Shown in pieces: positions 25,111 through 34,174 of a stretch of DNA of 64,000 nucleotides. The stretch's first letter is position 1, and the number at the start of each line of letters is the position of its first letter. The stretch lies in contig NZ_UGQM01000001.1 of assembly GCF_900454025.1 (NCBI RefSeq), positions 6,014,001 to 6,078,000 on the forward strand, written 5' to 3'. The translations under genes were made by a program, and so were the position numbers. Below the pieces are notes generated by a model that was given only the letters and a program-made list of their open reading frames with translations, had not been told where the DNA came from and searched no databases. The stretch is from Mycolicibacterium gilvum. GTDB taxonomy: Bacteria > Actinomycetota > Actinomycetes > Mycobacteriales > Mycobacteriaceae.

Positions 25111-26331
25111 ATGACCGACACTCAGGCCGACTCGCGTCCCCGCGCCGAGGTGCATCTCGACCACCACTCGGCTGAGTTTCGCGAGGATCCGCACGGCACC
25201 TTCCGCAAGATGCGCGAATCAGGTTGTCCTGTAGCGCATTCCGACCACTACGAGGGCTTCTGGGCGCTGGTCGACTACGCGTCGGTGTTCGAAGCCGCCC
25301 GCGACGACGCCCTCTTCAACTCCTTCCCGTCAGTCGGCGTGCCGGCCAGCGAGATGCCTCTACCGATCCTGCCGATCGAGTCAGACCCGCCTGAGACCCA
25401 GGAGCTGCGCGAGGTCACTCTGCGGCGGTTCTCGCCGGGTTCGGCGGAGCGGTTTCGCGAGAGCGCCATCGAGATGACCAACGAGGCCATCGACGCGTTC
25501 ATCGAGCGCGGCGAATGCGACCTCGTCGGCGAGCTCACCACACCACTACCGGCGCGACTCATCCTGCGGCTGCTGAAGTTCGACGAGTCGCGGCACATGG
25601 ATTGGGTGCGTTGGGTGCACAGCACCGTGCACGACCGCGCCCACGACCCGGAGAAGGCCGGGATCGCCGGCATGGAGATGTTCGGTGAAATCGTCAAGCA
25701 CATGGAGGAGCGCCGGGCGGAGGGGCTGGGCGACGACCTGTTCAGCGACATCCTGCGTGGCACGCTGAACGGCAAGCCGCTCGACGACGGGCAGATCACC
25801 ATGTACACGGTGCTGATGATGCTCGGGGGCATGGACACCACCAGCGGGTTCACCGGCAACGTGCTTGCCCGCCTGTGCCGCGACACCGACCTGCGCCAGC
25901 AGTTCATCGATGATCCGGGCCTGATCAAGAAGGGCACCGACGAGCTGCTGCGGCTGTATACGCCGACCCTCGGCCTCGCGCGCACGGTGTCTCGCGACGC
26001 CGAGTTCCACGGTCAGCCACTTTGTCAGGGCGACCGCGCGATCCTGATGTGGGCCGCGGCCAACCGAGACCCGGCCGTGTTCGAGGATCCCGACAAACTG
26101 GACCTGTCGCGCCCGAATGCCAAGAAGCAGATGGCATTCGGGGTCGGCATGCACCGCTGCCTCGGGTCCCATTACGCCAAGATGATGTTCGAGGTGATGA
26201 TGACCCAGATCCTGAAGCGACTGCCCGACTTCGAACTGGCGGCGGAACCCGAACTCTTCGAAGACGCAGGTGAGGTGTACGCCGTGCGTAAGCTGCGGGT
26301 CAGGTTCACGCCGGGCAAGCGGTTGGGCTGA
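25111..26331 (+). CDS. cytochrome P450 monooxygenase
   Basis: A 406-residue bacterial P450. The I-helix oxygen-binding segment is GGMDTTSG (239-246), the ExxR is Glu278-Arg281, and the heme loop is FGVGMHRCLG with Cys350 as the iron ligand. It hydroxylates a hydrophobic substrate using an external ferredoxin, which is not encoded nearby. The operon context (thiolase-like gene upstream, acyl-CoA synthetase and dehydrogenase genes downstream) suggests an initial hydroxylation in the same pathway. Confidence 0.93.
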   Translation: MTDTQADSRPRAEVHLDHHSAEFREDPHGTFRKMRESGCPVAHSDHYEGFWALVDYASVFEAARDDALFNSFPSVGVPASEMPLPILPIESDPPETQELREVTLRRFSPGSAERFRESAIEMTNEAIDAFIERGECDLVGELTTPLPARLILRLLKFDESRHMDWVRWVHSTVHDRAHDPEKAGIAGMEMFGEIVKHMEERRAEGLGDDLFSDILRGTLNGKPLDDGQITMYTVLMMLGGMDTTSGFTGNVLARLCRDTDLRQQFIDDPGLIKKGTDELLRLYTPTLGLARTVSRDAEFHGQPLCQGDRAILMWAAANRDPAVFEDPDKLDLSRPNAKKQMAFGVGMHRCLGSHYAKMMFEVMMTQILKRLPDFELAAEPELFEDAGEVYAVRKLRVRFTPGKRLG

Positions 26332-26418
26332 CAACAGCGTGTCCGCGTGTTCGGCTTGACTATTCGGCTGTCGTGATCGGCAACGACGAACAGCTGAAGC
26401 TGGGGTCGCTCAATTGGT

Positions 26419-26428
26419 TAAATGTTTA
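26419..26428. promoter_or_regulatory. AT-rich box TAAATGTTTA upstream of acyl-CoA synthetase
   Basis: TAAA/TTTA arms around TG, 30 bp upstream of the GTG at 26458. Close variants are TAAATGTTTT at 29165 and TAACTGTTTA at 40425, each 30-55 bp upstream of a start in the same kind of gene. Confidence 0.4.
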
Positions 26429-26457
26429 GATTGTGTGGGCAGAACGGGAGGTGCTCA

Positions 26458-27945
26458 GTGACTGCTGGCACCATCGCCGGGCTGCTCGACGAGTGCGCCG
26501 CCGACAGGCCGCAACGTCCGCTGCTACGTGACGTAGAGGGCCACAGTTTGACGGTGTCAGACGTCGCCGCATTGACGTCGGCCGCAGCGCAATGGCTGTG
26601 GGATGCCGGTATACGGCCCGGCATGACGGTTGCCTGGCAGATGCCGGCAACCGTCAATGCGGCAATTGTGATGCTGGGTCTGGCTCGGATGCCCGTCGTC
26701 CAGGCGCCGGTGCTCCACCTCTACCGGCTACGAGAGGTCCGTTCGGCTGTGGAGGTCGCGAACGCCGACATCCTGCTGGTCGACGAGTCGACGGCGAGCG
26801 ATGCGCCGCAAATGCCGACCGTCACGGTGCCACCCGACCTCCTCGCCAGGCTCGAAACCGTGACCGCGACAGCGCACCCGGAGTTCGACGGGCCAGCCCC
26901 GACCGACCCGCGCTGGGTGTACTTCACCTCCGGCACCACCGGTCGCCCGAAAGGCGTGCGCCACACTGACGCCACGTTGCTCAGCGCCGCCCGCGGGTAC
27001 GTCTCCCACCTCGGGGTAGGCAGCCATCCGAAGGAACTCGGCACGATCGCGTTCCCCATCGCGCACGTGGGCGGCATGGTCTACCTCGCCTGCGCGCTGC
27101 TCGGCGATTTCCCTGTGCTGCTTGTCCCGAAGGTCACCGCCGAGAATCTGCCCCGGCTGATCGCGGAGCACGAGGTGACGGTCACCGGTGCCAGCACGGC
27201 GTTCTATCAGATGCTGAACACGGCCCAAATGAGTGCCCCCACAGCAGATTTGCTGATGCCCTCGCTGCGGATGCTGATCGGCGGAGGCGCCGCATGCCCG
27301 CCGGAGGTGCATCGCCAGGTGCGTGAACACCTGCGCGTGCCAGTCGTGCACGCCTACGGCATGACCGAGGCACCGATGATCTGTGTCAGCGAATTCACCG
27401 ACAGCGAAGAACAACTCGCCAACAGCGCGGGCCGTCCGATCCCTGGATCGGAGGTGCGGATCAGTGCCGGCGGCGAGATCGAACTGCGCGGCGAGAACCT
27501 GACCCCGGGATACACCGATCGTGAGCAGTGGCAGCACGCGCGCACCGAGGACGGGTGGTTCCGCAGCGGCGACCGAGGCCACCTACGTCCCGACGGGCGC
27601 ATCGTGGTCACCGGCCGGACCAAGGACCTGATCATCCGGAAGGGTGAGAACGTCGCGCCGGACGAGCTGGAGAACGAGCTGCTGGCCCATCCCCTCGTTG
27701 ACGAGATCGCCGTGCTCGGCCAGCCCGACGAGCTGCGCGGTGAATTGGTGTGTGCGGTGGTGCGACGTTCGCCCCGCCACCGCGACGTCACCCTCGACGA
27801 GCTGTGCACATTCCTCGATGAGCGTGGACTCATGAAGCAGAAGTGGCCTGAGCGGCTCGTCGTCGTGGACGAATTCCCGCTGACGGGGCTCGGCAAGGTC
27901 GCCAAGTCCGAGTTGGCCCGTCAGATCGCAGGAGGAAGCTCATGA
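26458..27945 (+). CDS. acyl-CoA synthetase (FadD-type)
   Basis: A 495-residue adenylate-forming enzyme. The AMP loop is VYFTSGTTGRPKGVRH (residues 154-169), followed by YGMTEAPMI, the hinge GRTKDLIIRKGENVAP, and the end LTGLGKVAKSEL with the catalytic Lys. The GTG at 26458 is chosen over the ATG at 26422 because of the GGGAGG site before it. The stop overlaps the ATG of an acyl-CoA dehydrogenase subunit (ATGA), starting an operon that continues to 33961. Confidence 0.9.
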   Translation: MTAGTIAGLLDECAADRPQRPLLRDVEGHSLTVSDVAALTSAAAQWLWDAGIRPGMTVAWQMPATVNAAIVMLGLARMPVVQAPVLHLYRLREVRSAVEVANADILLVDESTASDAPQMPTVTVPPDLLARLETVTATAHPEFDGPAPTDPRWVYFTSGTTGRPKGVRHTDATLLSAARGYVSHLGVGSHPKELGTIAFPIAHVGGMVYLACALLGDFPVLLVPKVTAENLPRLIAEHEVTVTGASTAFYQMLNTAQMSAPTADLLMPSLRMLIGGGAACPPEVHRQVREHLRVPVVHAYGMTEAPMICVSEFTDSEEQLANSAGRPIPGSEVRISAGGEIELRGENLTPGYTDREQWQHARTEDGWFRSGDRGHLRPDGRIVVTGRTKDLIIRKGENVAPDELENELLAHPLVDEIAVLGQPDELRGELVCAVVRRSPRHRDVTLDELCTFLDERGLMKQKWPERLVVVDEFPLTGLGKVAKSELARQIAGGSS

Positions 27946-29090
27946 CGGCCTTGGCGCCCGACGAACGTCAGGAACTCGCGCAGTCTGTGCGCTCCGCCTG
28001 TGAGCGGATCGCGCCAGAGGAACGGGTCCGGGCCGTCGCCTACGGAGAGGGCGATCCCGCCTCCGGTTTCGACACCGCCCTCTGGGACGTGCTGTGCAAC
28101 CAGGTCGGGGTGGCAGCCATCGCGCTGCCCGAGCACCTCGGTGGCGCCGGCTACGGCGCGTCCGCGCTGGGCGTGGTCGCCCATGAACTCGGCCGGGCAC
28201 TGGCGCCGGTGCCGTTCCTCGGCTCCACGGTGCTGGCGACCGGCCTGCTACTCGACCTGGCCGACCGCTACCCCGATGCCGAGAAGCGGCTGGCGCAGCT
28301 CATCGAAGGCCGGCGCACCGCGGCCGCAGCCCTCACCGGCGACGGCGGATTGTGGCGCCGATCCGCGGTGACGCTGCGCGCCAGGCGTCGCGGCGACGAC
28401 TGGAGCGTCGACGGCACCGTGCGCCACGTCTTGGGCGGCACCGCCGCCGATGACCTCGTGGTGGTCGCCGCAGCAGACGACGGCGAGCCTGCGGTGTTCC
28501 TGCTCGACCCGAAGATCGACAGCGTCGACGTGGAAGCCGAACGAGTGCTCGACGGGACCCGGCCGATGGCCACCATCACCCTGACCGGGGCGGCCGCGAT
28601 GCGCCTGTCTGGCGACGGCCCCGTCGACGACCTCGTCCAGCGCAACGTCGACGTCGCACTGGCAGTGCTGTCGGCCGAACAGGTCGGCGCCTGCGAACGG
28701 GTCCTCGAACTTGCCACCGCCTATGCCCGCACGCGCGAACAATTCGGCCGTCCCATCGGCAGCTTCCAGGCCATCAAGCACAAGTGTGCGGACATGCTCG
28801 TTGATCTGGAGTGGGCACGGTCGGCGTCGCACGCCGCGCTTCAGGCGTTCGACTCTGAGGATGCTGCGATCGCCGGCGAGGCGCAGTGGCGCGCCAGCAT
28901 GGCGAAGGCGGTGTGCTCGGAATCGCTGCGAAATGCCGTGCGCGCCAATGTGCAGATCCACGGGGGCATTGGTTTCACGTGGGAAGACTCGGCGCATCTC
29001 TATTTTCGGCGGGCCCGAACCGACGAGGTGATTTTCGGTGCACCCGCCCAACACTGGGACCGGTTAGCAAACCTGACCAAGCTCAACTGA
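27942..29090 (+). CDS. acyl-CoA dehydrogenase subunit (probable heteromeric ACAD, partner of 30652)
   Basis: A 382-residue ACAD. N-terminal PEHLGGAGYGAS, and C-terminal REQFGRPIGSFQAIKHKCAD and QIHGGIGFTWEDSAH are ACAD hallmarks. The middle beta-domain lacks the canonical SEPxAGSD FAD loop (region around residues 125-160), which is typical of one subunit in the two-gene FadE heterotetramers. The other subunit is probably the complete-looking ACAD at 30652, separated by the amidohydrolase and coiled-coil genes. It would introduce an alpha,beta double bond into an acyl-CoA. Confidence 0.85.
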   Translation: MTALAPDERQELAQSVRSACERIAPEERVRAVAYGEGDPASGFDTALWDVLCNQVGVAAIALPEHLGGAGYGASALGVVAHELGRALAPVPFLGSTVLATGLLLDLADRYPDAEKRLAQLIEGRRTAAAALTGDGGLWRRSAVTLRARRRGDDWSVDGTVRHVLGGTAADDLVVVAAADDGEPAVFLLDPKIDSVDVEAERVLDGTRPMATITLTGAAAMRLSGDGPVDDLVQRNVDVALAVLSAEQVGACERVLELATAYARTREQFGRPIGSFQAIKHKCADMLVDLEWARSASHAALQAFDSEDAAIAGEAQWRASMAKAVCSESLRNAVRANVQIHGGIGFTWEDSAHLYFRRARTDEVIFGAPAQHWDRLANLTKLN

Positions 29091-29164
29091 GTTTGCCCTA
29101 GGCGCCAACTACTGGGTCTGCTTGCCCGCGTCACAGGTGGGTGACTAGACTCACATTAAATAAC

Positions 29165-29174
29165 TAAATGTTTT
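29165..29174. promoter_or_regulatory. AT-rich box TAAATGTTTT upstream of amidohydrolase C
   Basis: Part of CATTAAATAACTAAATGTTTTT (29154-29175), 42 bp upstream of the GTG at 29216. It resembles the box before 26458 and suggests that the amidohydrolase has its own promoter within the operon. Confidence 0.35.
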
Positions 29175-29215
29175 TCTGTTTCTGCTCACAGCCCGAAGCC
29201 CCTGAGGAGGCCCCA

Positions 29216-30367
29216 GTGCCGTTGCAGCCCTGGATGGAGTTGATCTCGGTTGATGATCACCTGATCGAACATCCGAAGGTGTGGAGCGACCGGCTCCCGA
29301 CGAAGTACTTGGACGTTGGTCCGAAGATCATCGAGTGGGAGCGCCCCGATAACGGGCAGATGTGTCAGGTCTGGGAGTACGAGGGCCGGATCTACCCTTA
29401 TATCGGGCTCAACGCGGTGGCGGGCAAGAAGCCTGAGGAGTACGGCGTCGAACCGGTGCGCTACGACGACATGATTCCCGGCTGCTATGACCCCAAGGCG
29501 CGGGTCGCCGACATGGACATCGACGGCGTGCAGGCGATGACCTGCTTCCCGTCCTTCCCGCGGTTCGCCGGTGCGGTGTTCGCTGAGGGTGAGGACAAGG
29601 AACTGGCCCGGCTGTGTTCGGCTGCGTGGAACGACTTTCACCTCGACGAATGGGCCGCCACGGCGCCCGACCGGTTCATCCCGGTGGCCATGTTGCCGTT
29701 CTGGGACGTCGAGGCCAGTGTGGCCGAGATCCATCGCGTCGCGGCCAAGGGCGCCAAGTGCGTGACCTTTCCCGACCTGCCCGACAAGCTGGGATTGCCG
29801 TCGGTGCATTCCGATCACTGGGATCCGCTGCTCTCGGCGATGGAGGACACCGGTCTGGTGCTGGCTCAGCACTTCGGTTCCGGTGGTTTCCCGCCGCCGA
29901 TCGCTCCGGATGCCCCGTTCGCGGTGTTCGTGACGCTGATGGGCACCATGTCGATGACCGCGTTGACCGACTGGTTGTTCAGCCACACGCTCTACCGGCA
30001 TCCCAAGCTGAAGATCGGCTTGAGTGAGGGCGGCGTCGGTTGGATTCCCTACATCTTGGAGCGCGCCGACAGTGTGTGGCGCAAGCACCGCTTCTACAAC
30101 AACGTCAACCAGGACCATCCGCCGAGCTACCTGTGGAAGAAGCACTTTCACGGTTGTTTTATCGAGGACGACTTCGGCATGGCGGTCCGCGACCACATCG
30201 GGGTCGACCAGATCACCTGGGAATGTGACTACCCGCACTCGGATTCGTACTGGCCGCAGAGCCGTGACCGGGCCGCCCAGGCGCTCAAGGACGTTCCCGA
30301 CGACGAAGCCCACAAGATCGTCGAACTCAATGCCCGCGCGTTCTACAACTTCCCGCGGGCGGCGTGA
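29216..30367 (+). CDS. amidohydrolase-family metal-dependent hydrolase/decarboxylase (paralogue C)
   Basis: A 383-residue amidohydrolase closely similar along its length to the one at 1505-2707. The Asp-x-His is in ISVDDHLIEHP. The GTG at 29216 follows GAGGAGG and matches the start of the paralogue (VPLQPW versus MPLQDH); upstream in-frame ATGs would add an unmatched leader. The stop overlaps the start of the coiled-coil gene (GTGA). It sits between two ACAD subunit genes, suggesting it acts on an intermediate of the same acyl-CoA pathway. Confidence 0.87.
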   Translation: MPLQPWMELISVDDHLIEHPKVWSDRLPTKYLDVGPKIIEWERPDNGQMCQVWEYEGRIYPYIGLNAVAGKKPEEYGVEPVRYDDMIPGCYDPKARVADMDIDGVQAMTCFPSFPRFAGAVFAEGEDKELARLCSAAWNDFHLDEWAATAPDRFIPVAMLPFWDVEASVAEIHRVAAKGAKCVTFPDLPDKLGLPSVHSDHWDPLLSAMEDTGLVLAQHFGSGGFPPPIAPDAPFAVFVTLMGTMSMTALTDWLFSHTLYRHPKLKIGLSEGGVGWIPYILERADSVWRKHRFYNNVNQDHPPSYLWKKHFHGCFIEDDFGMAVRDHIGVDQITWECDYPHSDSYWPQSRDRAAQALKDVPDDEAHKIVELNARAFYNFPRAA

Positions 30368-30624
30368 CTCCCGCCGGCGACGACGTGGAGCGGGTCGAAC
30401 AGCTCGCCCGCTCGGACTGGACCGACCAGGATTTGCTCACCAAGGACGAGGCGCGCGAGCGCCTCGTCGAAGAGATCGGGCGCACCCGGGCCCGGCTCGA
30501 CGAAGTGCGGTCCGCCGCGGGCGACCATGCGTCAGCCGATACGGAACTGACGCTGCTGGAGCGCCGGCTCAACGCCATGGAGTCAGTCCGAGACGAATAC
30601 AACGACTATCGCGCGGGGAAATGA
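30364..30624 (+). CDS. small acidic coiled-coil protein (partner of amidohydrolase C)
   Basis: An 86-residue highly charged helical protein. Its core DQDLLTKDEARERLVEE aligns with the 103-residue protein at 2810-3121, and heptad-like Leu spacing runs to residue 75. It overlaps the amidohydrolase by 4 bp, so the ratio of the two proteins may be set by coupled translation. Unknown function; a structural or assembly partner of the amidohydrolase is the simplest idea. Confidence 0.7.
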   Translation: MTPAGDDVERVEQLARSDWTDQDLLTKDEARERLVEEIGRTRARLDEVRSAAGDHASADTELTLLERRLNAMESVRDEYNDYRAGK

Positions 30625-30651
30625 TCCCAACACGTCCCGCGCCAAGGAGCA

Positions 30652-31812
30652 GTGGTGGCGGCCTCCCCTGATCTCATCGAGGACATCGACGCCCTACGCA
30701 TGAAGTTTCGTGCGTTCCTCGACAGCGCGCCCAAACCGGCCGGGTTGAGGAACTACGGACCCACGCCCACCGCGGCCGACGTCGAGCCGGGCCGTGCGTG
30801 GCACCGCTATCTGGCCGATCACGGCTACACGTGTCTGCATTGGCCGGTCGAATTCGGCGGCGCCGCAGCCACCGTGGCCTACCAGGCTGCCTTCGCCGAG
30901 GAGTGCGCCCGAGCGGGAGTGCCCCGTCAGCTGAACATCACGGGCGTAGATCTGGTCGGCCCGGTGTTGATCAAGTTCGGCACCCCAGACCAGAAGGAGC
31001 GTTACCTCGAACCGATTCGGCTCGGTGACGCCGTCTGGACACAGCTGTTCTCCGAACCGGGCGCGGGATCGGATCTGGCCGGCGTGCGGACACGAGCCGA
31101 GCGCACCGCCGACGGGTGGCGGATCGACGGCCAGAAGGTGTGGAGTTCGGCGGCGGCATCGGCCGACTACGGGCTCCTGCTGGCCCGCACCGGCCCCGAC
31201 AAGCACCGCGACTTGTCGATGTTCATTGTCCCGATGGATGCCCCGGGAGTCTCGGTGCGGCCGTTGGTCCAGATGGATGGCGAGAGCAAGTTCAACGAGG
31301 TTTTCTTCGACGGTGCCGATCTCAGCGACGATGCACTGATAGGTGAGGTCGGACAAGGCTGGGCCGTGGCGATGGTGACGTTGGGCCGCGAACGCCTGAC
31401 ACTGGGAACCCAAGCCGTGGCGATGTTCCAGCTGCATGAGCGGATGGTCAACGCCGCGCGTGACCATGACCTCCTCGACCCGGTGCTGTCGCGGTCCATG
31501 ACCCGGTTGTGGACCCGGATGTGGCTCTTGCGCTACACCTGGCAACGTGCGATCGATTCAGGCGATCTCACGTCGTCTGCATTCTCCGTGCTCAAGTTGA
31601 TGACCTCGGAGACTGATCAGGACCTTGGCGACGTGGCCACCGAGGTGCTCGGCACCGACGCGTGCGTCGACCCAGCCGACTCCGGTGAGGCGGCCGATCT
31701 CGTGCACCACATGCTTGTGGGGCGGGCGCAGACGATTCTCGGTGGCACCAGCGAGATTCAGCGCAACATCCTGGGTGAGCGGGTGCTGGGGCTCCCGAAG
31801 GAGCCCCGATGA
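30652..31812 (+). CDS. acyl-CoA dehydrogenase subunit with FAD loop
   Basis: A 386-residue ACAD. It shows HWPVEFGG, the FAD/substrate loop FSEPGAGSDLAGVRT, WRIDGQKVWSS, and the C-terminal ILGGTSEIQRNILGERVLGL. This is the alpha-type subunit of the two-gene FadE heterotetramers known from mycobacterial sterol catabolism; the probable partner is at 27942. The GTG at 30652 (or 30655) follows AAGGAGC. Four genes of the operon precede it and a CoA-transferase follows after 28 bp. Confidence 0.88.
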   Translation: MVAASPDLIEDIDALRMKFRAFLDSAPKPAGLRNYGPTPTAADVEPGRAWHRYLADHGYTCLHWPVEFGGAAATVAYQAAFAEECARAGVPRQLNITGVDLVGPVLIKFGTPDQKERYLEPIRLGDAVWTQLFSEPGAGSDLAGVRTRAERTADGWRIDGQKVWSSAAASADYGLLLARTGPDKHRDLSMFIVPMDAPGVSVRPLVQMDGESKFNEVFFDGADLSDDALIGEVGQGWAVAMVTLGRERLTLGTQAVAMFQLHERMVNAARDHDLLDPVLSRSMTRLWTRMWLLRYTWQRAIDSGDLTSSAFSVLKLMTSETDQDLGDVATEVLGTDACVDPADSGEAADLVHHMLVGRAQTILGGTSEIQRNILGERVLGLPKEPR

Positions 31813-31840
31813 GCGCCTGCGCGAAGAGCAGATCACCACG

Positions 31841-33034
31841 GTGACAGCGCCTTTGACCGCAGCCGCCCTGTCGGGTGCGCTGCGGCAGGCGGTCCGTCCG
31901 GGAACGACCGTGGCCCTCGGCGACGGCGTCGGTGCACTGTCCTGTCTCGACGACGGCTCATCGATGGGCACGGCACTCAGCGGTGTAGCGCGCGAGGTGG
32001 GTTCGGTGCGACTCGTGCTCGGCTGGCTGCCCGGCCCGGTCGCCGGCCTCGAGGCCGACGCATTCGGCGAGGTGGCCGCCTTGATGCCCGGGTGGGGCGT
32101 CCGTGACCTACTACGAACCCCGACAGCGCGTTTCATACCCACCCGACTCTCGGCCATCGGCGCTCTACTCGCCGGGGTCCTGCGGCCCGACCTGCTCATC
32201 ACGCGGGTCGTCGAACGCGGTGGCGAACTGCATTTCGCTACCGAAGTGTCCTGGCAGCGTGAACTCGTTCAGGCCGGAGTGCCGGTACTGGGGATCGTCG
32301 ACGGCGCGGCGCCGATGGCCAGCGCTCTGCCTGCGCTGGACCCCGCTCAAGTGACGGTGGTCGGGCGCAGCGCCGACGGTCCGATGCGATTGGCGCCCAA
32401 GGCGCCCGAAGCGGTGCACGACGCTCTCGCCGACTCCGTGCTGCGGTTCGTCCCGGAGGGAGCCCGGCTGCAGTACGGGCCAGGCCAACTGGGCACGGCG
32501 CTGTTGAACCGCGCAGCAGTGCCGCTGCAGATCGACACCGGGCTGCTCACCGACGCCGTCGTCGGCCTCGAACGGCGCGGACTGTTGGCCGCGATGCCGT
32601 CCGCGACGTATCTGATGGGCAGCGACGTCTTGTACGACTGGGCGGACGGCAAGCCCATCCTGCGCGGCATCGAGTACACCCATGACTTCGTCCGACTTGC
32701 CTCTGGCGCACCGTTCGTCGCCGTCAACACCGCCATCGAGCTCGACCCGTACGGCCAGATCAACGTCGAAGGCGTCGGCGAGAAAGTCGTCGGCGGAATC
32801 GGTGGACACCCGGACTACTGCGCCGCAGGCGCAATCAGCCGCGGCGGGTTGTCCATCATCGCCGTGCCGTCTTCGACGAACGGCCGCTCACCCCTGGTGG
32901 AGCGACTGAGCCGTCCGGCGTCGACCCCCGCCCACGACGTCGACGTGATCGTCACCGAATCCGGTCACGCCGACCTGCGGGGCGCCGACTGGTCGCGGCG
33001 ACGGCACCTGATCACCGAATTGTTCTCGAAATGA
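31841..33034 (+). CDS. acetyl-CoA hydrolase/CoA-transferase family protein
   Basis: A 397-residue protein of the 4-hydroxybutyrate CoA-transferase/acetyl-CoA hydrolase group. The C-terminal domain is recognisable by FVAVNTAIELDPYGQINVE, VGGIGGHPDYCAAGAISRGG and ESGHADLRGADWSRRR. The enzyme would move CoA from one acyl group to an acid, or hydrolyse an acyl-CoA. The GTG at 31841 is in frame; the open frame begins earlier only as overlap with the ACAD gene. It probably recycles CoA within the pathway. Confidence 0.85.
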   Translation: MTAPLTAAALSGALRQAVRPGTTVALGDGVGALSCLDDGSSMGTALSGVAREVGSVRLVLGWLPGPVAGLEADAFGEVAALMPGWGVRDLLRTPTARFIPTRLSAIGALLAGVLRPDLLITRVVERGGELHFATEVSWQRELVQAGVPVLGIVDGAAPMASALPALDPAQVTVVGRSADGPMRLAPKAPEAVHDALADSVLRFVPEGARLQYGPGQLGTALLNRAAVPLQIDTGLLTDAVVGLERRGLLAAMPSATYLMGSDVLYDWADGKPILRGIEYTHDFVRLASGAPFVAVNTAIELDPYGQINVEGVGEKVVGGIGGHPDYCAAGAISRGGLSIIAVPSSTNGRSPLVERLSRPASTPAHDVDVIVTESGHADLRGADWSRRRHLITELFSK

Positions 33035-33049
33035 AGGAGTTAACGAGCG

Positions 33050-33961
33050 ATGCCTGAAGGCCCTCTGACCGGCAAGGTCGTGCTCGTCACCGGAGGCGGA
33101 CGCGGCATCGGCCGCGGCCATTGCCTCGAGCTGGCCCGCCAAGGCGCGGCCGTCGTCGTGAACGACCCCGGTGTTGGCCGGGACGGCTCCAGCGGTGACG
33201 GAGCAGGTCCCGCTGCAGACGTCGTCGGTGAGATCGAATCGGCGGGCGGCAAGGCGATCGCGCATACCGGTTCGGTGTCCTCGTGGGACGACGTGGCCGA
33301 CATGGTGTCCACCGCCGTCGACACGTTCGGGTCCCTGACTGGTGTGGTCAACAATGCCGGCATCCTGCGCGACTCCATGGTCGCCGCGTCCACCGAGGCC
33401 GACTGGGACAGCGTCATCGCTGTGCATCTCAAGGGCACGTTCGCGGTCACCCGGCGTGCCTGTGAATACTGGCGGGCGCAATTCAAGGCGGGCAACCTGA
33501 TCGACGCGCACATCGTCAACACGGTGTCGGGCGCGGGCTTGTGGGGCAATGTCGGGCAGAGCGCCTACGGCGCGGCGAAGGCCGCCATCGCCAACCTGAC
33601 CATCGTCACCGCGATGGAAGCTCAGCGTTACGGCGTTGCGGTCAACGCGATCTCGCCGCTGGCGATGTCACGGATGACCCAGGAGGTGTTCGGCAGCCGC
33701 GCTGACGACCCCGCGCTGGATCCCGCTCGCAGCTCGCCGGTGGTCGCCTGGCTCCAGTCCGCGCAGTCATCGTGGCTCACCGGCCAGATCCTGCGCATCA
33801 ACGGTGACAAGCTCACCCGAATCCACGGCTTCACCGAGGCACCCGGCGCCTACCACGCCAAAGACGGTAATTCCCTTGCATTCTCCGAGATCGGTCAGGC
33901 CGTCAGCTGGCTCTACGGCACCTCGCCGCGGGGACTGGCCGGGCCGCTACCCGCTGACTAG
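33050..33961 (+). CDS. short-chain dehydrogenase (MFE-2/FabG-like 3-hydroxyacyl-CoA dehydrogenase)
   Basis: A 303-residue SDR. The cofactor motif is TGGGRGIG (residues 14-21), followed by NNAGILRD, the catalytic Ser in NTVSGAG and the YxxxK in SAYGAAKAAI. The sequence VVVNDPGVGRDGSSGDG after the Rossmann start is typical of the 3-hydroxyacyl-CoA dehydrogenase half of peroxisomal-type multifunctional enzymes. It would oxidise a 3-hydroxyacyl-CoA. It is the last gene of the operon starting at 26458; the degraded MFS/IS region follows. Confidence 0.88.
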   Translation: MPEGPLTGKVVLVTGGGRGIGRGHCLELARQGAAVVVNDPGVGRDGSSGDGAGPAADVVGEIESAGGKAIAHTGSVSSWDDVADMVSTAVDTFGSLTGVVNNAGILRDSMVAASTEADWDSVIAVHLKGTFAVTRRACEYWRAQFKAGNLIDAHIVNTVSGAGLWGNVGQSAYGAAKAAIANLTIVTAMEAQRYGVAVNAISPLAMSRMTQEVFGSRADDPALDPARSSPVVAWLQSAQSSWLTGQILRINGDKLTRIHGFTEAPGAYHAKDGNSLAFSEIGQAVSWLYGTSPRGLAGPLPAD

Positions 33962-34042
33962 TGTTGCGCAGACCCCGTCTCCATCGACGGTAAGCAAGCG
34001 CGGCCGGAGTCGATGGCGTGACGCCGTTGCGCGGACCTCCTG

Positions 34043-34174
34043 TCAGGCAATGACAGCAGGTTCTCGGACCGGTTGATCGTCGAGTTTCGCGTGACGTCCG
34101 TACGGCGCAGGCTCGCGTTCCGGAATCCACAGCGCCAACACGATTGCGCTCACCACGGTCGCCGCAGCCAGAAC
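34043..34174 (-). pseudogene. C-terminal stub of an MFS transporter (distal part, left of the IS)
   Basis: On the minus strand the sequence reads ATVVSAIVLALWIPEREPAP and ends at a TGA (34043-34045): a last transmembrane helix and a hydrophilic tail like those of DHA2-type drug exporters. It joins in frame, across the target duplication, with the segment right of the insertion element (KAAFTHGHSQAALVLA). The rest of the transporter is absent. See the IS and TetR stub entries. Confidence 0.65.
34167..34174 (+). repeat. 8-bp target-site duplication GCCAGAAC (left copy)
   Basis: GCCAGAAC directly precedes the left end of the IS256-type element; the identical 8 bases follow the right end at 35658-35665. 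An 8-bp duplication is usual for this family. Confidence 0.85.

Noticed and set aside
23877..25121. 414-codon open frame on the minus strand
   Set aside because: Antisense to the Ltp-type thiolase gene, with no recognisable domain.
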